A stretch of 64,000 nt of DNA from Bacillus sp. ISL-51 (GCF_018613535.1 NZ_JAGGQB010000004.1:124001-188000), one strand, 5' to 3'. Shown: positions 6,861 to 17,186, counted from the first letter of the stretch. Program-made: numbers and translations. Notes: generated by a model not told the origin, from the letters alone.

Positions 6861-8948
6861 TTACCGCTGCCATTTCTCCTGCATAAAGAGATAAAACAGC
6901 CTGTTTAACCGTTCATATAAATCAGCTTCACCCTCGGTCTGAAAGGCTTCCATGCTGTCTTTTGATTCAATGATGGCCGAGCTTACCGCGCTTAAAATTT
7001 CCGCTCCTTCAGCCGGCATATCAGCCGGCGCCATCATCACCAGCGCGCGCGTGACGGTAAGGGAGTTTCCGTCCATGCCTTTGACACTGTATGGAGCCGT
7101 CAAATCATAAATTTTGAAAAAAGGCGTGACAATTTCTTCATTTTTGAGATGATAAAGTGTCATCACGGTTCCGGGGATGCCAAGACCTCCCTGCCGCTCA
7201 CGCTCAGCAAGCAGCAGCGCGGTTTTTTGCGCGTCACGGACATAGCCTTCTTCCTCCAGCATGTGAAACAGATTTCCCAAAAACAGATCGTATTCCATAT
7301 TTGATTCGATGGGCCTGATTGAAAAATGCCGCAAAACGTCTTCGATGACTGCTGCATAATGCCTCATACGTCCGGCGGCTTCCAGCATATCCGGTGTGTC
7401 CGGTTTCTTTTCTTCTCTTGACTGCCTGCCTCGTTTTTTATCAAGAATGAGCGGGATCTTCCTTTTAATGTACTGCTTGACTTGATCAGCGTCTTCCTCG
7501 TCTAATAACGGGCTGACCATAATGTAATCAATATTTTCATACGGGATCGGGACAGTGGACACGATCATATCGTATGCGCCGATATCGCGGTCCTTCAGCT
7601 CAATGAGGGAAGACATGTCAAAGGAACGGATTTCAGGAAGCTCTTTTTTCAGCCTTGAGGCAAGCATTTTAGACGAACCGATGCCGCTTGAACACACGAT
7701 CAGCGCCTTAATTTTCGCCTCTTCCCTTTTGATTTCCAGCGCTGAACCGAAATGAAGAACTATGAAAGCGATCTCATTATCGGAAAAATCCAGTCCCGGA
7801 AAGTATTTTTCCATCCCTTCTTCTACCGCCATGTAGAGTAGAAAATAGTCGCGCTTAATTTGCTCTGTCATCGGGTTGTACATGTCGATATTTTCTTTCA
7901 CACGGTTGATGGCCGGCTCCAGGTGGGCGATTAAACCGTCGTATAATGAACCGTTTTCCGTCAGGCCGATTTTGATTTTTTCAGAAATAAAGCAGATGAG
8001 CCGCTTTGTTTGCAAAGCGGTTTCGAATTCAATTTCCTGCGGCTTGAATTCAGTTTTGTATTTGCGGTTGGCGCTTCGCAAGTGAATCGTGATATAACCG
8101 ATCTCAGCTTCCGGAATGAGAACGCCGAACGCTTTTTCAAGCTCTTTTGCCATTTCGAGCGCGGAGCCGTATTCTTTCGTCTGCTGAAGCGCCTCAAGTT
8201 CCGACGCCTCCATCGTGATCGTTTCGCCGAGTCTGATCCGATCCATTGCGAAGGTTAAATGAACTGCAAGCGCCATATAGGAGCTGTCAGATAAGGCCAA
8301 TGCGATTTTTTCCTTCAGCTGAAATAAGAGCCGGTCCATTTTCAACAGTTCCCCTTTGTTCACGACGCCGAACATTTTCTCTGTTGAGCCGGGTGTTCTC
8401 TTAATATTCAATTCAACCGCTTCCAAAAAGCTCTGAATATCAAGGCGGTTGACAATGAGATTGCCGACGATTTTCCGTTTTGCATTTTCAGGCCCTGTAA
8501 GCTGAATGCCGAAACCTCTTTTGCGGATAAGCGTCAGGCCGAACGGCGCAATCCACGCCTCCAGCTCATCCAGATCATAACTGACCGTCGCATTTGTGAC
8601 TTGAAGTTCATTCGCAAGACTGTAGAGTTTGATCGGATCTTGAGACTCTAATAGCGAACAAAGAATTAAGAGCTTCCGTTCCTCAGCGCTGTATTCATTC
8701 TGTTCATAGGACAAATCAGCCATCAGTCTTTGTTTATCTTCTGAACTCCCCACAGCCTTAAGGCCTTTTCCCGGCTGTTTATCAAGTGTCAGGCCGAATG
8801 ATTCCATCAGCGGTTTGACCGTTTTCAATTCGCGGTGAATGGTCCGTGTGCTGACTTGCAAAGCTTCTGCCAGTTCATGTACTGTCTCGTACCGATTTTG
8901 CAGTAAAAGATGCTTCATTAATTTTTGTTCTCTCGCTGTCTTATACAT
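6861..8948 (-). CDS. mtlR: Mannitol operon transcriptional activator MtlR
   Basis: 695-residue PTS-controlled activator. Domains in order: N-terminal HTH (about 5-60, [20 protein letters not shown]), second HTH-like region, two PRDs (about 180-400), a GatB-type EIIB domain with the cysteine of [15 protein letters not shown] (near residue 419), and a C-terminal EIIA-Mtl-like domain. Phosphorylation of the PRDs and the EIIA/EIIB-like domains by PTS proteins sets its activity in B. subtilis. It activates mtlAFD, which here lies 12 kb away at 21.3-24.3 kb. Its own promoter carries the same MtlR-box and cre arrangement as mtlA. Length equals B. subtilis MtlR within one residue. Confidence 0.94.
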   Translation of the reverse strand: MYKTAREQKLMKHLLLQNRYETVHELAEALQVSTRTIHRELKTVKPLMESFGLTLDKQPGKGLKAVGSSEDKQRLMADLSYEQNEYSAEERKLLILCSLLESQDPIKLYSLANELQVTNATVSYDLDELEAWIAPFGLTLIRKRGFGIQLTGPENAKRKIVGNLIVNRLDIQSFLEAVELNIKRTPGSTEKMFGVVNKGELLKMDRLLFQLKEKIALALSDSSYMALAVHLTFAMDRIRLGETITMEASELEALQQTKEYGSALEMAKELEKAFGVLIPEAEIGYITIHLRSANRKYKTEFKPQEIEFETALQTKRLICFISEKIKIGLTENGSLYDGLIAHLEPAINRVKENIDMYNPMTEQIKRDYFLLYMAVEEGMEKYFPGLDFSDNEIAFIVLHFGSALEIKREEAKIKALIVCSSGIGSSKMLASRLKKELPEIRSFDMSSLIELKDRDIGAYDMIVSTVPIPYENIDYIMVSPLLDEEDADQVKQYIKRKIPLILDKKRGRQSREEKKPDTPDMLEAAGRMRHYAAVIEDVLRHFSIRPIESNMEYDLFLGNLFHMLEEEGYVRDAQKTALLLAERERQGGLGIPGTVMTLYHLKNEEIVTPFFKIYDLTAPYSVKGMDGNSLTVTRALVMMAPADMPAEGAEILSAVSSAIIESKDSMEAFQTEGEADLYERLNRLFYLFMQEKWQR

Positions 8949-9026
8949 GAGACGCCCTCCAGATTTTCAAGTTGTGAGAGGTAGTGGATAGCGGTTGTGT
9001 TTGCTGAGGAAATTGATGTACCTTAT

Positions 9027-9055
9027 AATATAAAACGCTTTCAGTTCATATTCAA
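9027..9055 (-). promoter_or_regulatory. SigA promoter of mtlR
   Basis: TTGAAT (9055-9050), 17-base spacer, TATATT (9032-9027) on the reverse strand. The cre-like site at 9030-9043 covers its spacer and -10 region. The same -35 hexamer and spacing occur at mtlA. Confidence 0.65.
9030..9043. promoter_or_regulatory. CcpA cre site in the mtlR promoter
   Basis: TGAAAGCGTTTTAT on the reverse strand matches the cre consensus TGWAANCGNTNWCA at 12 of 14 positions and lies inside the mtlR promoter, where CcpA binding would block transcription in glucose. Confidence 0.6.
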
Positions 9056-9073
9056 CCATTTATAAATGGTAAT

Positions 9074-9095
9074 TTGGCATGAAGCAGTGTGACAG
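9074..9095. promoter_or_regulatory. Probable MtlR box of mtlR
   Basis: TTGGCATG-N6-TGTGACAG is an imperfect inverted repeat resembling TTGGCACA-N5-TGTGACAA found upstream of mtlA (24468-24488). Its centre is about 64 bp upstream of the predicted mtlR transcription start, the same distance as at mtlA. Confidence 0.55.
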
Positions 9096-9207
9096 CATTG
9101 AAAAAAGAAAAGTGTGTCAGATAACCTGTCGGGATGCTTGTTTCTCTGTAAACGGCGGTCTATACTTCAAATTGACCTTATTGTTTTGACAATGCACACC
9201 ACATGAA

Positions 9208-9246
9208 TAAACGCCCGGGAGATGATCATCTTCCGGGCGTTTGTTT
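9208..9246 (-). terminator. Terminator-like hairpin after ycsN
   Basis: A long stem built around ACGCCCGG-AGATGATCATCT-CCGGGCGT, about 15 bp with one mismatch and almost no loop. The reverse strand continues with TTTATT, a weak T-run, directly after ycsN. Confidence 0.7.
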
Positions 9247-9249
9247 GTG

Positions 9250-10152
9250 TTATGGAATATCGTATCCTTGCACGCTTGTATAAATCCGAAACCACTGATC
9301 ATGGCTGAGCTTGTATTCCGAAGCGCTGATCGCGGCGGAAATGCGGTTCTGTTTTCCGCTCCCCACGATCGGCATGATGTTTGCCGGGTGGGTGAACAGC
9401 CAGGCGTACATTACTTCATCAATGGAAGCGGCTCCGATTTCCTCTTGGACGGACTCAAGCGCGGCACGGATTCGGGTGTCTTTGTCCGATGTTCCGGCAA
9501 ATACGCTGCCGCCTGCAAGCGGTGACCATGCCATCGGTGCAATGCGTTTTTCCTGACAGAAGTCCAAAGTGCCGTCATGGATATTTTCCAGCTCATAGGC
9601 TGATATTTCAATTTGGTTGGTGACAAGCGGTTCATCCAAGTAGGATTCCAGCAGCCTGTATTGATGCGCTTTAAAGTTTGACACGCCGAAATATCTGACC
9701 TTGCCTGAGCTTTTCAGCGCGTGAAATGCTTCGGCCACGGCTTCCGGGTCCATTAACGGGTCAGGCCTGTGAATGAGAAGCACATCCAGATAATCCGTGT
9801 TAAGGTTTAAAAGTGATTGCTCCGCAGACGCTAAAATATGAGCTTTCGCCGTATTATATTGATGCGACCTGTTTTCGGGCCGTTCCGGTGACTTGATGAC
9901 AATCCCGCATTTCGTGACGATTTCTATTTGTTCCCTTACGGCAGGCGAAAGGGCAAGAGCTCCGCCGAACAGCTTCTCACACGTATAACCGCCGTATATG
10001 TCGGCGTGGTCGAAGGTGGTTATGCCTTGGGAAATACACCATTCAATGAGATTGAGCAGCTCCCCGTCCGAATAATTCCATTCATTCAAACGCCAAAGCC
10101 CGTGTATGACCCTTGAAAATTCCAGATCTTCTGCCAATTGAATACGCCGCAT
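9250..10152 (-). CDS. ycsN: Aldo/keto reductase YcsN
   Basis: 300 residues of the aldo/keto reductase family: the active-site Asp and Tyr are in TFDHADIYGGYTCEKLFG, the catalytic Lys in IVTKCGIV and the His in DVLLIHRPDPLMD. Such enzymes reduce aldehydes or ketones with NADPH in the cytosol; the physiological substrate is unknown. The ATG at 10152 has AAAGGGGG upstream. A single-gene unit between mtlR and pbpC, as in B. subtilis. Confidence 0.88.
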   Translation of the reverse strand: MRRIQLAEDLEFSRVIHGLWRLNEWNYSDGELLNLIEWCISQGITTFDHADIYGGYTCEKLFGGALALSPAVREQIEIVTKCGIVIKSPERPENRSHQYNTAKAHILASAEQSLLNLNTDYLDVLLIHRPDPLMDPEAVAEAFHALKSSGKVRYFGVSNFKAHQYRLLESYLDEPLVTNQIEISAYELENIHDGTLDFCQEKRIAPMAWSPLAGGSVFAGTSDKDTRIRAALESVQEEIGAASIDEVMYAWLFTHPANIMPIVGSGKQNRISAAISASEYKLSHDQWFRIYTSVQGYDIP

Positions 10153-10272
10153 GTGAAATCCCCCTTTTTCTTTGTGTGTCCCCGCCTGTGATTGTGCTTT
10201 TTAGGAAATGCCCCATGCTCTTTGATTCGGCTTCAGCGGCCTATTATCCTTTCGTCCTGAAAAAATCGTCTT

Positions 10273-12276
10273 TTACTTGTCCTGAAATTGCTTTTTTGCT
10301 TTTTCCACGACATAGTGGCTTCCGCCGCGTTTTTTGACGTCTTGAATCATCATTGCGATCAGCAGGTCTTTCTTTTTGTAATCGTAGCCGACGAACCAGC
10401 CGTTTTCTTTGCCGTTTTTATCTTCTTTGGACGTCTTCAGCTCGGCTGTTCCCGTTTTTCCGGCTACGGTAATGCCGCTTACGACCGGCTGGTATGCTGA
10501 GCCGCGCGGATCTTCAACGACGCCTCTCAGACCTTTTGTGATTTCTTCGGCATTTGCTTTGGATACCACTTGCTTGTGCCAGATCTCCGGTGTTTTCACG
10601 CCGTCTTTGACTAATGTCGGTTTGACGAGATTTCCGTCAGTTACAAATGCGGTATAGTCTGCTGCCAAGTGCAGCGGAGACATTTGCATCTGTCCCTGAC
10701 CGTAACCGGTATCGCCGAGCAGGATATCGGAATCGAGTTTGCCGTTAGCAATTGATGACTTTTCTATCGGAAATTGATACGGAATGTCTTCATCAAAGCC
10801 AAATGATTTTAATCCTTTTGTAAATGCATCTGCACCCGCGTCAATGGCATTTTGCGCAAAGTAGATGTTGTCGGACGTAATCAAGGCGTTTTCGAGATCG
10901 ACTTCACTCAGGCGCTCTGATACCCGTGTGACATGATAGCCTCCCCAGCTTGAGTCTTTTTGCCACTCTTTGCCGGTAATTTTTTTCTTTTCAGAAGCCT
11001 TTAACGTTCCGTTCGTCAGGCCGACCGCCGCGGCAATCGGTTTAATGGTTGAGCCCGGCGCATAGGTTTTGTTGAATTTTGCTGTAAACGGATTGTTTTT
11101 ATCTTCGTTCAGCTTTTTCCATTCTTTATCGCTCCAGCCGAAAATAAAGCCGTTCGGGTCGTAAGACGGCGCGCTGACAAGCGCCAGTGTTTCTCCCGTT
11201 TTCGGTTCGAGGGCAACCGCCGCTCCGCTGTCATCCTTCATGGAGCCGTACAGCTTTGTTTGGGTTTTCATATCGATTGTTAAATGAATATCCTGGCCGT
11301 TTTCGGCTTTCTTTTCAGCAATGACGTCGCCTGTTTGCGGAACGTAAATTTTCCATCCTGTTTTGCCGCGCAGCTTGTCTTCATATACAAATTCAAGACC
11401 GGCGGTGCCGATTTTGGATGTGTCGCTGTATTGGCCTTCCTTTGTTTCTTTCAATTTTTCCGCAGTGATGGTTTTGATATATCCGGTCAGGTGGGCCGCT
11501 TTTTCGCCGTACGGGTAGTAGCGGGAGCTGACTTTCGTTTTCGTGACGCCGTCTAATGAGAGCAGGCTGCTGACCATGCTTTCGTCGTCAGGTCTGACCT
11601 TCTGAATCGGCACATAGGCGTCGTCTTTTACCCAGCTCTGATTCAGTTTGTTTTTAATATCGTCTTCAGAAAGGTCTAGTTTTTCAGACAGTTTTTTGAT
11701 CACTTTTTCTTTGTCCTTGCCGAGTTTGCCAGGGATAATGCCGATTTCCGGCACCTCTGTATTAACGGCAAGTCCTTTTCCGTCTTTGTCGTAAATTTGG
11801 CCCCGCTTCGGTTCTTCATTTGCAATTTGCACGGTTTTGTCGTCGGAAAGCTGTTTGAAGATAAAGGAAGGATTCCAGTCGATGTTCCATGATTCTCCAT
11901 CATCAGTTTTTTCTTTTTTCAGGACGGCCGTGTTTTCAAAGGCGACCTTTCCTGCTTTTGTATCCATACTGACTTTATAACCGATGTGCTGGAGGTCGTC
12001 TTTTTTCTTATCGTCTTCGTCCTGTTTTTCAGCAGTGACTTTCAGATTTTTGACGCCCGCCTGTTCATAAATGGTTTCATGCCGTTTCACAAAATCCTTC
12101 TTGGATATTTTTTTCTTTTCATCCTGAGTGAGGCTTTGGTACATTTTATCGTAATGACCGCCGTTCCAATCTTTGACGAAATCTTTCATTCTGTCTTCGG
12201 CTGATTCTGTTTTTGAACAGCCGATCAATCCTATAATTCCTGCAAGTAAAAGCAATACGTATATACCTTTTTTCAC
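10273..12276 (-). CDS. pbpC: Penicillin-binding protein 3 (class B transpeptidase) PbpC
   Basis: 667 residues. A lipoprotein signal with the lipobox LIGC (Cys about residue 20) is followed by a MecA_N/NTF2-like domain (about 25-140), a PBP dimerisation domain (about 150-320) and a transpeptidase domain with the motifs GSTIKP (Ser-x-x-Lys, about 411), SDN (about 465) and KTGT (607). It cross-links peptidoglycan outside the membrane. The MecA_N domain is the one in staphylococcal PBP2a, and B. subtilis PBP3 is known for low beta-lactam affinity. The start is a GTG at 12276 behind AGGGGAA. No clear terminator was seen in the 120 bp after it. Confidence 0.93.
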   Translation of the reverse strand: MKKGIYVLLLLAGIIGLIGCSKTESAEDRMKDFVKDWNGGHYDKMYQSLTQDEKKKISKKDFVKRHETIYEQAGVKNLKVTAEKQDEDDKKKDDLQHIGYKVSMDTKAGKVAFENTAVLKKEKTDDGESWNIDWNPSFIFKQLSDDKTVQIANEEPKRGQIYDKDGKGLAVNTEVPEIGIIPGKLGKDKEKVIKKLSEKLDLSEDDIKNKLNQSWVKDDAYVPIQKVRPDDESMVSSLLSLDGVTKTKVSSRYYPYGEKAAHLTGYIKTITAEKLKETKEGQYSDTSKIGTAGLEFVYEDKLRGKTGWKIYVPQTGDVIAEKKAENGQDIHLTIDMKTQTKLYGSMKDDSGAAVALEPKTGETLALVSAPSYDPNGFIFGWSDKEWKKLNEDKNNPFTAKFNKTYAPGSTIKPIAAAVGLTNGTLKASEKKKITGKEWQKDSSWGGYHVTRVSERLSEVDLENALITSDNIYFAQNAIDAGADAFTKGLKSFGFDEDIPYQFPIEKSSIANGKLDSDILLGDTGYGQGQMQMSPLHLAADYTAFVTDGNLVKPTLVKDGVKTPEIWHKQVVSKANAEEITKGLRGVVEDPRGSAYQPVVSGITVAGKTGTAELKTSKEDKNGKENGWFVGYDYKKKDLLIAMMIQDVKKRGGSHYVVEKAKKQFQDK

Positions 12277-12432
12277 TATCTATTCCCCTGCCTTCCAAAT
12301 GTTATTTTCTCCTAAACCAAATCAGGCTTGCAAGGATTTTTTTCATATAGAGTTTAAAATTTTTTTATTTTTCTAGCAATCTTTGCCCATATTCCTATAC
12401 AATTTATCTATTAAAAAAAGGGGGAGTTGTGA

Positions 12433-12723
12433 ATGATCAGAGAAGCAGCCATGCTGCATGTAAAAGAAGGTCTTGAAGGGGAATTCGAAGAGGCGTTTCG
12501 CCGGGCGGAGCCGATTATAGCGGGCATGAAAGGTTATCTGTCCCATTCCTTGTCCAAATGTATGGAGGAGACGCATAAATATTTGCTGCTTGTAGAATGG
12601 GAGACATTGGAGGATCATACAAAAGGCTTTCGCGGATCGCCGGAGTATCAGGAATGGAAAGCCTTGCTGCACCGTTTTTATTCACCATTTCCCGCTGTGG
12701 AGCATTTTCAGGATATATCATGA
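12433..12723 (+). CDS. yczJ: Antibiotic biosynthesis monooxygenase (ABM) domain protein YczJ
   Basis: 96 residues forming one dimeric alpha/beta-barrel (ABM) domain, with the sequence MIREAAMLHVKEGLEGEFE and the helix ending LLVEWETLEDHTKGF. Family members oxidise quinols or degrade haem, but no specific function is known for YczJ. ATG 12433 follows GGGGGAG. Its TGA stop (12721-12723) directly abuts the stop of the convergent yczI, the two sharing the hexamer TGATCA. Confidence 0.82.
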   Translation: MIREAAMLHVKEGLEGEFEEAFRRAEPIIAGMKGYLSHSLSKCMEETHKYLLLVEWETLEDHTKGFRGSPEYQEWKALLHRFYSPFPAVEHFQDIS

Positions 12724-12969
12724 TCAGATAGCGTAAAGCGTAAAACCGATTAAGGAGATCGACCATACAAAAACGGCGGTGTACATATTAAATTTTCCCG
12801 AGCTGTCGTTTTCTTTTCTTTTTTCTTCCAGCCCTTGAATAAACATGACCGCACCGAGAAACACAAGCATAATCGGCTGGATGACTGAGGTATGCTCTGC
12901 ATACGTAAATGCGGCAGCCGCAAGTATAATAATCAGCATAGCGAGTGATAGCTTTAAGGCGCGCAGCAA
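12724..12969 (-). CDS. yczI: Small membrane protein YczI
   Basis: 81 residues with two or three hydrophobic segments. The start is set at a TTG (12969) because AAAGGGTGG lies about 6 bp before it and this gives the 81 residues I recall for B. subtilis YczI; a second TTG 13 codons upstream has no good ribosome-binding site. Probably the DUF3953-type family of unknown function. It converges on yczJ with no spacer and no terminator hairpin between the two stop codons. Confidence 0.75.
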   Translation of the reverse strand: MLRALKLSLAMLIIILAAAAFTYAEHTSVIQPIMLVFLGAVMFIQGLEEKRKENDSSGKFNMYTAVFVWSISLIGFTLYAI

Positions 12970-13101
12970 TAAAATCCACCCTTTCTTTTCTTCGTTTTTT
13001 GAACACAATTCTATTTCTGTCTTTATCCCCCATTATTCTAGCGTACTTTTTTTGCATATAGAACAAGAGACGGGCAATTTTAAGTTTGTTTTAAGGAGCG
13101 C

Positions 13102-13138
13102 AAAAAAAACGCGCCCCAAAAAAATGGAGCGCGTTTTG
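13102..13138 (-). terminator. Rho-independent terminator after lipC
   Basis: AAAACGCGC/GCGCGTTTT stem with an A-rich loop, flanked by A and T runs, immediately after the lipC stop codon. Confidence 0.85.
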
Positions 13139-13780
13139 TTAAGAAGCGGCAAGGCTTCCGTATCCGAGCCCCCGCAGGACACTGGCCATGACTTCGTAGC
13201 CCCTGCCGTTAGGGTGAACGCGGTCAAAGGAGAGATAGTCGTTCAGCTTTCCTTTGAAGGCGCTGTGAACATCGGCGATTTTCACGTGCGGCGCTGATGC
13301 GAGCGTACTGAGGTGAGCATTATAAGAGGAAATCCATTTTTCAGCAATAGGGATGCTGGGAAACGGATTGTATAAATTGAAGACGCGGATTTCATAAGGA
13401 GCCGGATGCTTTCCTTTTATGTCGGCAATCCCGGCAATCATCTTTTCAAAATTTTCATGGCAATGCGCAGACACGCGGGTAAAGATAGAGGCATCCGATG
13501 TTTGCTGATACGTTTGAACAGAATCGATTAAATCATTGCCACAGCCTGTGATCGTAATCATATCTGCTGCTTGAATCCGCCTTTGAATATACGGCCAAGA
13601 CATAAGTCCCAGGATTTCTCCCGTCTCAAGGCCGGATTTCGCAAAAACAGAAATGTCGATCTTTGTCTGTAAATCTTCTTCCATCATACACCCGAAACGC
13701 TGAACAAAGCCGGCTGAAAACGGACAGGCTCCCCTTCCGGTGGTCAAAGAATCGCCGAGCGCCGTATAAACAAGTGCCAT
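13139..13780 (-). CDS. lipC: GDSL-family spore phospholipase/lipase LipC
   Basis: 213 residues of the SGNH hydrolase family: block I LGDSLTTG with the nucleophile Ser, block III GCGND with the oxyanion Asn, and block [10 protein letters not shown] with the catalytic Asp and His. B. subtilis LipC (YcsK) is a spore-coat phospholipase B needed for normal germination with L-alanine. ATG 13780 is preceded by GGAGGAAAG. It lies downstream of kipR but has its own spacing and terminator. Confidence 0.88.
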   Translation of the reverse strand: MALVYTALGDSLTTGRGACPFSAGFVQRFGCMMEEDLQTKIDISVFAKSGLETGEILGLMSWPYIQRRIQAADMITITGCGNDLIDSVQTYQQTSDASIFTRVSAHCHENFEKMIAGIADIKGKHPAPYEIRVFNLYNPFPSIPIAEKWISSYNAHLSTLASAPHVKIADVHSAFKGKLNDYLSFDRVHPNGRGYEVMASVLRGLGYGSLAAS

Positions 13781-13844
13781 TTTCTTTCCTCCACTCGTTA
13801 CTGTCGATATTGTAATGTACGCGAGTGAAGATAAATTGGCTCGG

Positions 13845-14594
13845 TCAATACCCCAATTTCTCAGAAATATGCTGCGCGGCGCTTTTGACCTTATCCGTTA
13901 AATACGGCAGGCGGTCCTCTGAAAACCTGGCTTCAAAGCCGGCAATGCTGATCCCCGCCGCCACCTTGCCTTCATGGTTGAAAATCGGCGCTCCGATCGC
14001 CGCGGTATAGTTCTCCAATTCTGAGCAGCTGAGTGTATACCCCGTTTTTAATGACGTTTCAATCGATTGAAGCAATGCAGCCGGATCTGTGATCGTGCCT
14101 GAGCCGATCGCCTTAAGCTCTGTCTGCTGAAGATAAGCTTCAATCTCAGCTCTTGGCAGAAACGACAAAATGCTTCTGGCGCACGCTCCCGCGTACAAGG
14201 GGGATCTCCGGCCGATTGCCGTATAGAGACGAACGGTTTGTGTGCCTTCTATTTTTTCGACATAAATGGCTTCATCGCCGTCCCTCATAATAAGCTGAAC
14301 TGCCTCATCCACTTCGACGCACAGCTCTTCCATGATAGGTTTTGCAATTTTTCTGATGTCAAGGCGTTCGGAGACGAGCTGCCCGAACTGTAAAAAAATC
14401 AGACCCAATTGATAACGGCCATCGGCGCCGCGGGTGAGAAATCCCATTTCCTCCAATGAACAGGCCATCCGGTGAACGGAGGTTTTCGGCATCCTTGACT
14501 GTGATACCATTTCATTTAAGGTCAGACTCGGCTCTGTCAAAAACAAATGAAGCAATTCCATTGATTTGACTACGGTTTTGTTTTTGTTCTCCAC
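13845..14594 (-). CDS. kipR: IclR-family repressor KipR
   Basis: 249 residues: N-terminal winged HTH (about 5-65, [20 protein letters not shown]) and a C-terminal IclR effector domain (about 75-248). In B. subtilis KipR represses the operon it closes. A palindrome typical for IclR regulators lies at 19239-19258 just past the predicted operon promoter, 4.6 kb away, and is the likely operator. The start is GTG 14594 with AAAGGGG upstream. Last gene of the ycsF-ycsG-ycsI-kipI-kipA-kipR operon. Confidence 0.9.
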   Translation of the reverse strand: MENKNKTVVKSMELLHLFLTEPSLTLNEMVSQSRMPKTSVHRMACSLEEMGFLTRGADGRYQLGLIFLQFGQLVSERLDIRKIAKPIMEELCVEVDEAVQLIMRDGDEAIYVEKIEGTQTVRLYTAIGRRSPLYAGACARSILSFLPRAEIEAYLQQTELKAIGSGTITDPAALLQSIETSLKTGYTLSCSELENYTAAIGAPIFNHEGKVAAGISIAGFEARFSEDRLPYLTDKVKSAAQHISEKLGY

Positions 14595-14610
14595 GTTCTC
14601 AGCCCCTTTG

Positions 14611-15618
14611 TTATGTCAGCCATTCCATTTTAAGCCTTACTTGCAGCTCCTTCACCTGCTCTTCTCTTTGCAGAATCAGCATTTCCGCTTCCTCTCTTGA
14701 AACAGGCCGGAAGGTGATATGTTCACCGGGCATCATTTGCGAGACGAGAGGAAGATCGGCAGAGATAATATGCGCGATTCTCGGATAGCCTCCCGTCGTT
14801 TGTCTGTCGGCCAGCAAAATGATCGGATTTCCGTCCGGCGGCACCTGCACCGTCCCGAATGTCACGGCCTCTGACACCATTTCCAGCGGCTCCTCTAATT
14901 CAAGCTGTTCGCCCTTCAGCCGATAGCCCATCCGGTCGGATTGCGGTGTGACTTTAAACGGATCATGATAAAAACGCGTTTTCGCCTCCTCGGTAAAGGC
15001 GTTAAATTGGGTGCCTTCCAAAACGCGAATAGCCGGATTTTTTTTCAGCGGTAAAAATCCCCGGCGGCTGACGGCCCAATCAGGTGCTGAAAAACCGCGC
15101 TGCCCGGCAAAGCGGCTCAGACGGGCTGCTATGGTTTTCGATAGCTGTGTCATGCTGCCGAGCGGCAACTCGTCATCTTTTTGCAGCGCTCTGCCGTGAA
15201 AACCGCCAATCCCCGCTCTGACATAGGTGCTTTTGCTTTCCATGACGGCGGGCACGTCAAATCCTCCCGCAACAGCGAGATAAGCGCGGCTTCCCAGCTT
15301 GCACGGCCCAAATGAAAGAGTGCTGTTTTCCTTGATGAAAACCGGCTTCCACAGAGGGGCCGGCTCTCCGTTAATGTGTAAGGCAAATTCAGCGCCCGTT
15401 ACGGCGATGACCGCAGGTTCTGTCATTTCAAACGAAGGCCCCGGCCCCATGAGCGTGATTTCAAGCCCCGCTTCTGTTTCCTCGTTTCCGGCGAGCATGT
15501 TGGCGATGCGCAGGGAAATGGTATCCATGGCGCCGCTTCCTAATACGCCGTATTTCTGATAACCGGTTCTGCCCGTATCCTGGATCGTTGTCAGCAGGCC
15601 GGGTTTCAAAACTTTCAT
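14611..15618 (-). CDS. kipA: 5-oxoprolinase subunit C / KipI antagonist KipA
   Basis: 335 residues of the allophanate hydrolase subunit 2 (biotin-dependent carboxylase-like) family; [20 protein letters not shown] is its typical start. With KipI and YcsF it forms the ATP-dependent 5-oxoprolinase PxpABC; in B. subtilis KipA also counteracts KipI inhibition of the sporulation kinase KinA. The ATG at 15618 gives the B. subtilis length; a TTG at 15624 overlapping the kipI stop codon has slightly better ribosome-binding-site spacing and is an alternative. Cytosolic. Confidence 0.92.
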   Translation of the reverse strand: MKVLKPGLLTTIQDTGRTGYQKYGVLGSGAMDTISLRIANMLAGNEETEAGLEITLMGPGPSFEMTEPAVIAVTGAEFALHINGEPAPLWKPVFIKENSTLSFGPCKLGSRAYLAVAGGFDVPAVMESKSTYVRAGIGGFHGRALQKDDELPLGSMTQLSKTIAARLSRFAGQRGFSAPDWAVSRRGFLPLKKNPAIRVLEGTQFNAFTEEAKTRFYHDPFKVTPQSDRMGYRLKGEQLELEEPLEMVSEAVTFGTVQVPPDGNPIILLADRQTTGGYPRIAHIISADLPLVSQMMPGEHITFRPVSREEAEMLILQREEQVKELQVRLKMEWLT

Positions 15619-15620
15619 AC

Positions 15621-16352
15621 TCAACTGGCTCCCTCCTTCCGGCGGCTGTATTCTTCCGCTGTGATTCGGACGAATTTCACCGTGTCACCGGATCTTAACA
15701 GGCTCGGCGGATTTTTTTCAGGCTGAAACAGATTAAGCGGCGTACTGCCGATCAGCTGCCAGCCGCCTGGGGTGGAAATCGGATACACACCTGTCTGAAG
15801 CCCGGCGATGCCGACTGAACCCGCTGGAATTGAGGGTCTCGGCGACGATTTTCTCGGGGCGGCGATCCGCTCAGACATTCCTCCTAAAAACGGAAATCCC
15901 GGTGCAAACCCAAGCATATAAACAAGATATTCGCCTTCGGTATGAATGCGGATGACATCTTCAGGCGTCAGATCGTTAAGCTTGGCGACCTCTTCTAAAT
16001 CAGGTCCGAATTCCCGGCCGTAACAAACAGGGATCTCGATGATCCGGCGGCCATCTTTTTGCTCCGCCGTAAGATCGCTCAGGCGTTCCGCCACTTCTTT
16101 TTTCACCAGTTCAAACGGTGAGACACCCTTCTGAATTTCGGTGACGGCGTATACATCATAAAAGATGGTTAAGCTTGTAAAGGCCGGGATACATTCAATG
16201 AATCCCGGAAACGGCCGTTCTTCCATACAAGCGGCTGCCGCATGAACGCGGCCGTTGACCTGCTCGCTGATTTTTTCGCCAAAACGGATGATAGCGGCGG
16301 AATCACCGAGCGGCTGGATATCAAGTGCGGTATTGCCGCTATACTGCATCAT
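15621..16352 (-). CDS. kipI: 5-oxoprolinase subunit B / KinA inhibitor KipI
   Basis: 243 residues of the allophanate hydrolase subunit 1 (PxpB/KipI) family, with the conserved [15 protein letters not shown] and [17 protein letters not shown] stretches in the C-terminal cyclophilin-like domain. KipI inhibits autophosphorylation of KinA and is also a subunit of 5-oxoprolinase. Several starts are possible (GTG 16361, ATG 16358, 16352, 16349); 16352 is chosen for its distance from GAGGTGA. It is nearly joined to kipA, suggesting co-translation. Confidence 0.92.
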   Translation of the reverse strand: MMQYSGNTALDIQPLGDSAAIIRFGEKISEQVNGRVHAAAACMEERPFPGFIECIPAFTSLTIFYDVYAVTEIQKGVSPFELVKKEVAERLSDLTAEQKDGRRIIEIPVCYGREFGPDLEEVAKLNDLTPEDVIRIHTEGEYLVYMLGFAPGFPFLGGMSERIAAPRKSSPRPSIPAGSVGIAGLQTGVYPISTPGGWQLIGSTPLNLFQPEKNPPSLLRSGDTVKFVRITAEEYSRRKEGAS

Positions 16353-16387
16353 TGTCATCACCTCGTTGTAAAATATCTTTTTCTCTA

Positions 16388-17182
16388 TTACAGAACGGCC
16401 AGCGACTCATTCTCTATATCGGTGATCAGCATGTGCCCCGGCGAATGTGTAATCACGATGTCAGGTTTGGCCTCCATCACCACGGCCTGCGGTGTGACGC
16501 CGCAGGCCCAAAACACGGGAACCTCACCTTCACGCACAGTGACAGCATCTCCGAAATCCGGCTTGTCCAGATCGCTGATACCGATGCCTTTCGGATTTCC
16601 GATATGGACGGGTCCGCCATGCACGGCGGGAAAACGGGACGTGACCTGCGCTGCACGGACGGCCTGCCTTTCCGGCACCGGCCTCATACTCACCACCATC
16701 TTTCCTGAAAAAGGACCTGCCGGGACACAGCCGATATCGGTTTTATACATCGGAACATTTGAACCTTCCTCGATATGCCTGACCGGAATTTGATGATTGA
16801 TAAGCGCTTGTTCAAATGAAAAGCTGCAGCCGATCAAAAAGCCGACAAAATCATCCTTCCAATACGGCGTAATATCCGTCACCTCTTCGGTGAGCACACC
16901 GTGTTCATAAATTCTGTACTTCGGAAAATCCGTCCTGATGTCGGCACCGGGCGCGGCGATTGCCGGAACGGGCGAACCTGCTTCCGTCACGTCAAGCACC
17001 GGGCAGGGCTTTTGATTGCGCTGGCAGAATAAGAGAAAATCAAAAGCTGACTCTTTTTTTAAAATGACGAGATTGGCTTGCGCATAAGAAGCGGCCATTC
17101 CCGCAGTCGGACCGGTGATCTGCTCCTTGCGAATCAGCAGCCTGACTTCATGCGGACTCATATCACTCATAAGCGGTTTCAT
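16388..17182 (-). CDS. ycsI: DUF1445 / D-glutamate cyclase-like protein YcsI
   Basis: 264 residues of the DUF1445 family (putative hydro-lyase), with the characteristic FLIGCSFSFEQALI and NVPMYKTDIGC segments. Relatives in mammals have D-glutamate cyclase activity, which gives 5-oxo-D-proline, so a role near 5-oxoproline metabolism fits its place between ycsG and kipI, but its reaction in bacilli is not shown. ATG 17182 follows GGAG; it starts 4 bp after the ycsG stop. Confidence 0.85.
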   Translation of the reverse strand: MKPLMSDMSPHEVRLLIRKEQITGPTAGMAASYAQANLVILKKESAFDFLLFCQRNQKPCPVLDVTEAGSPVPAIAAPGADIRTDFPKYRIYEHGVLTEEVTDITPYWKDDFVGFLIGCSFSFEQALINHQIPVRHIEEGSNVPMYKTDIGCVPAGPFSGKMVVSMRPVPERQAVRAAQVTSRFPAVHGGPVHIGNPKGIGISDLDKPDFGDAVTVREGEVPVFWACGVTPQAVVMEAKPDIVITHSPGHMLITDIENESLAVL

Positions 17183-17186
17183 CTCA

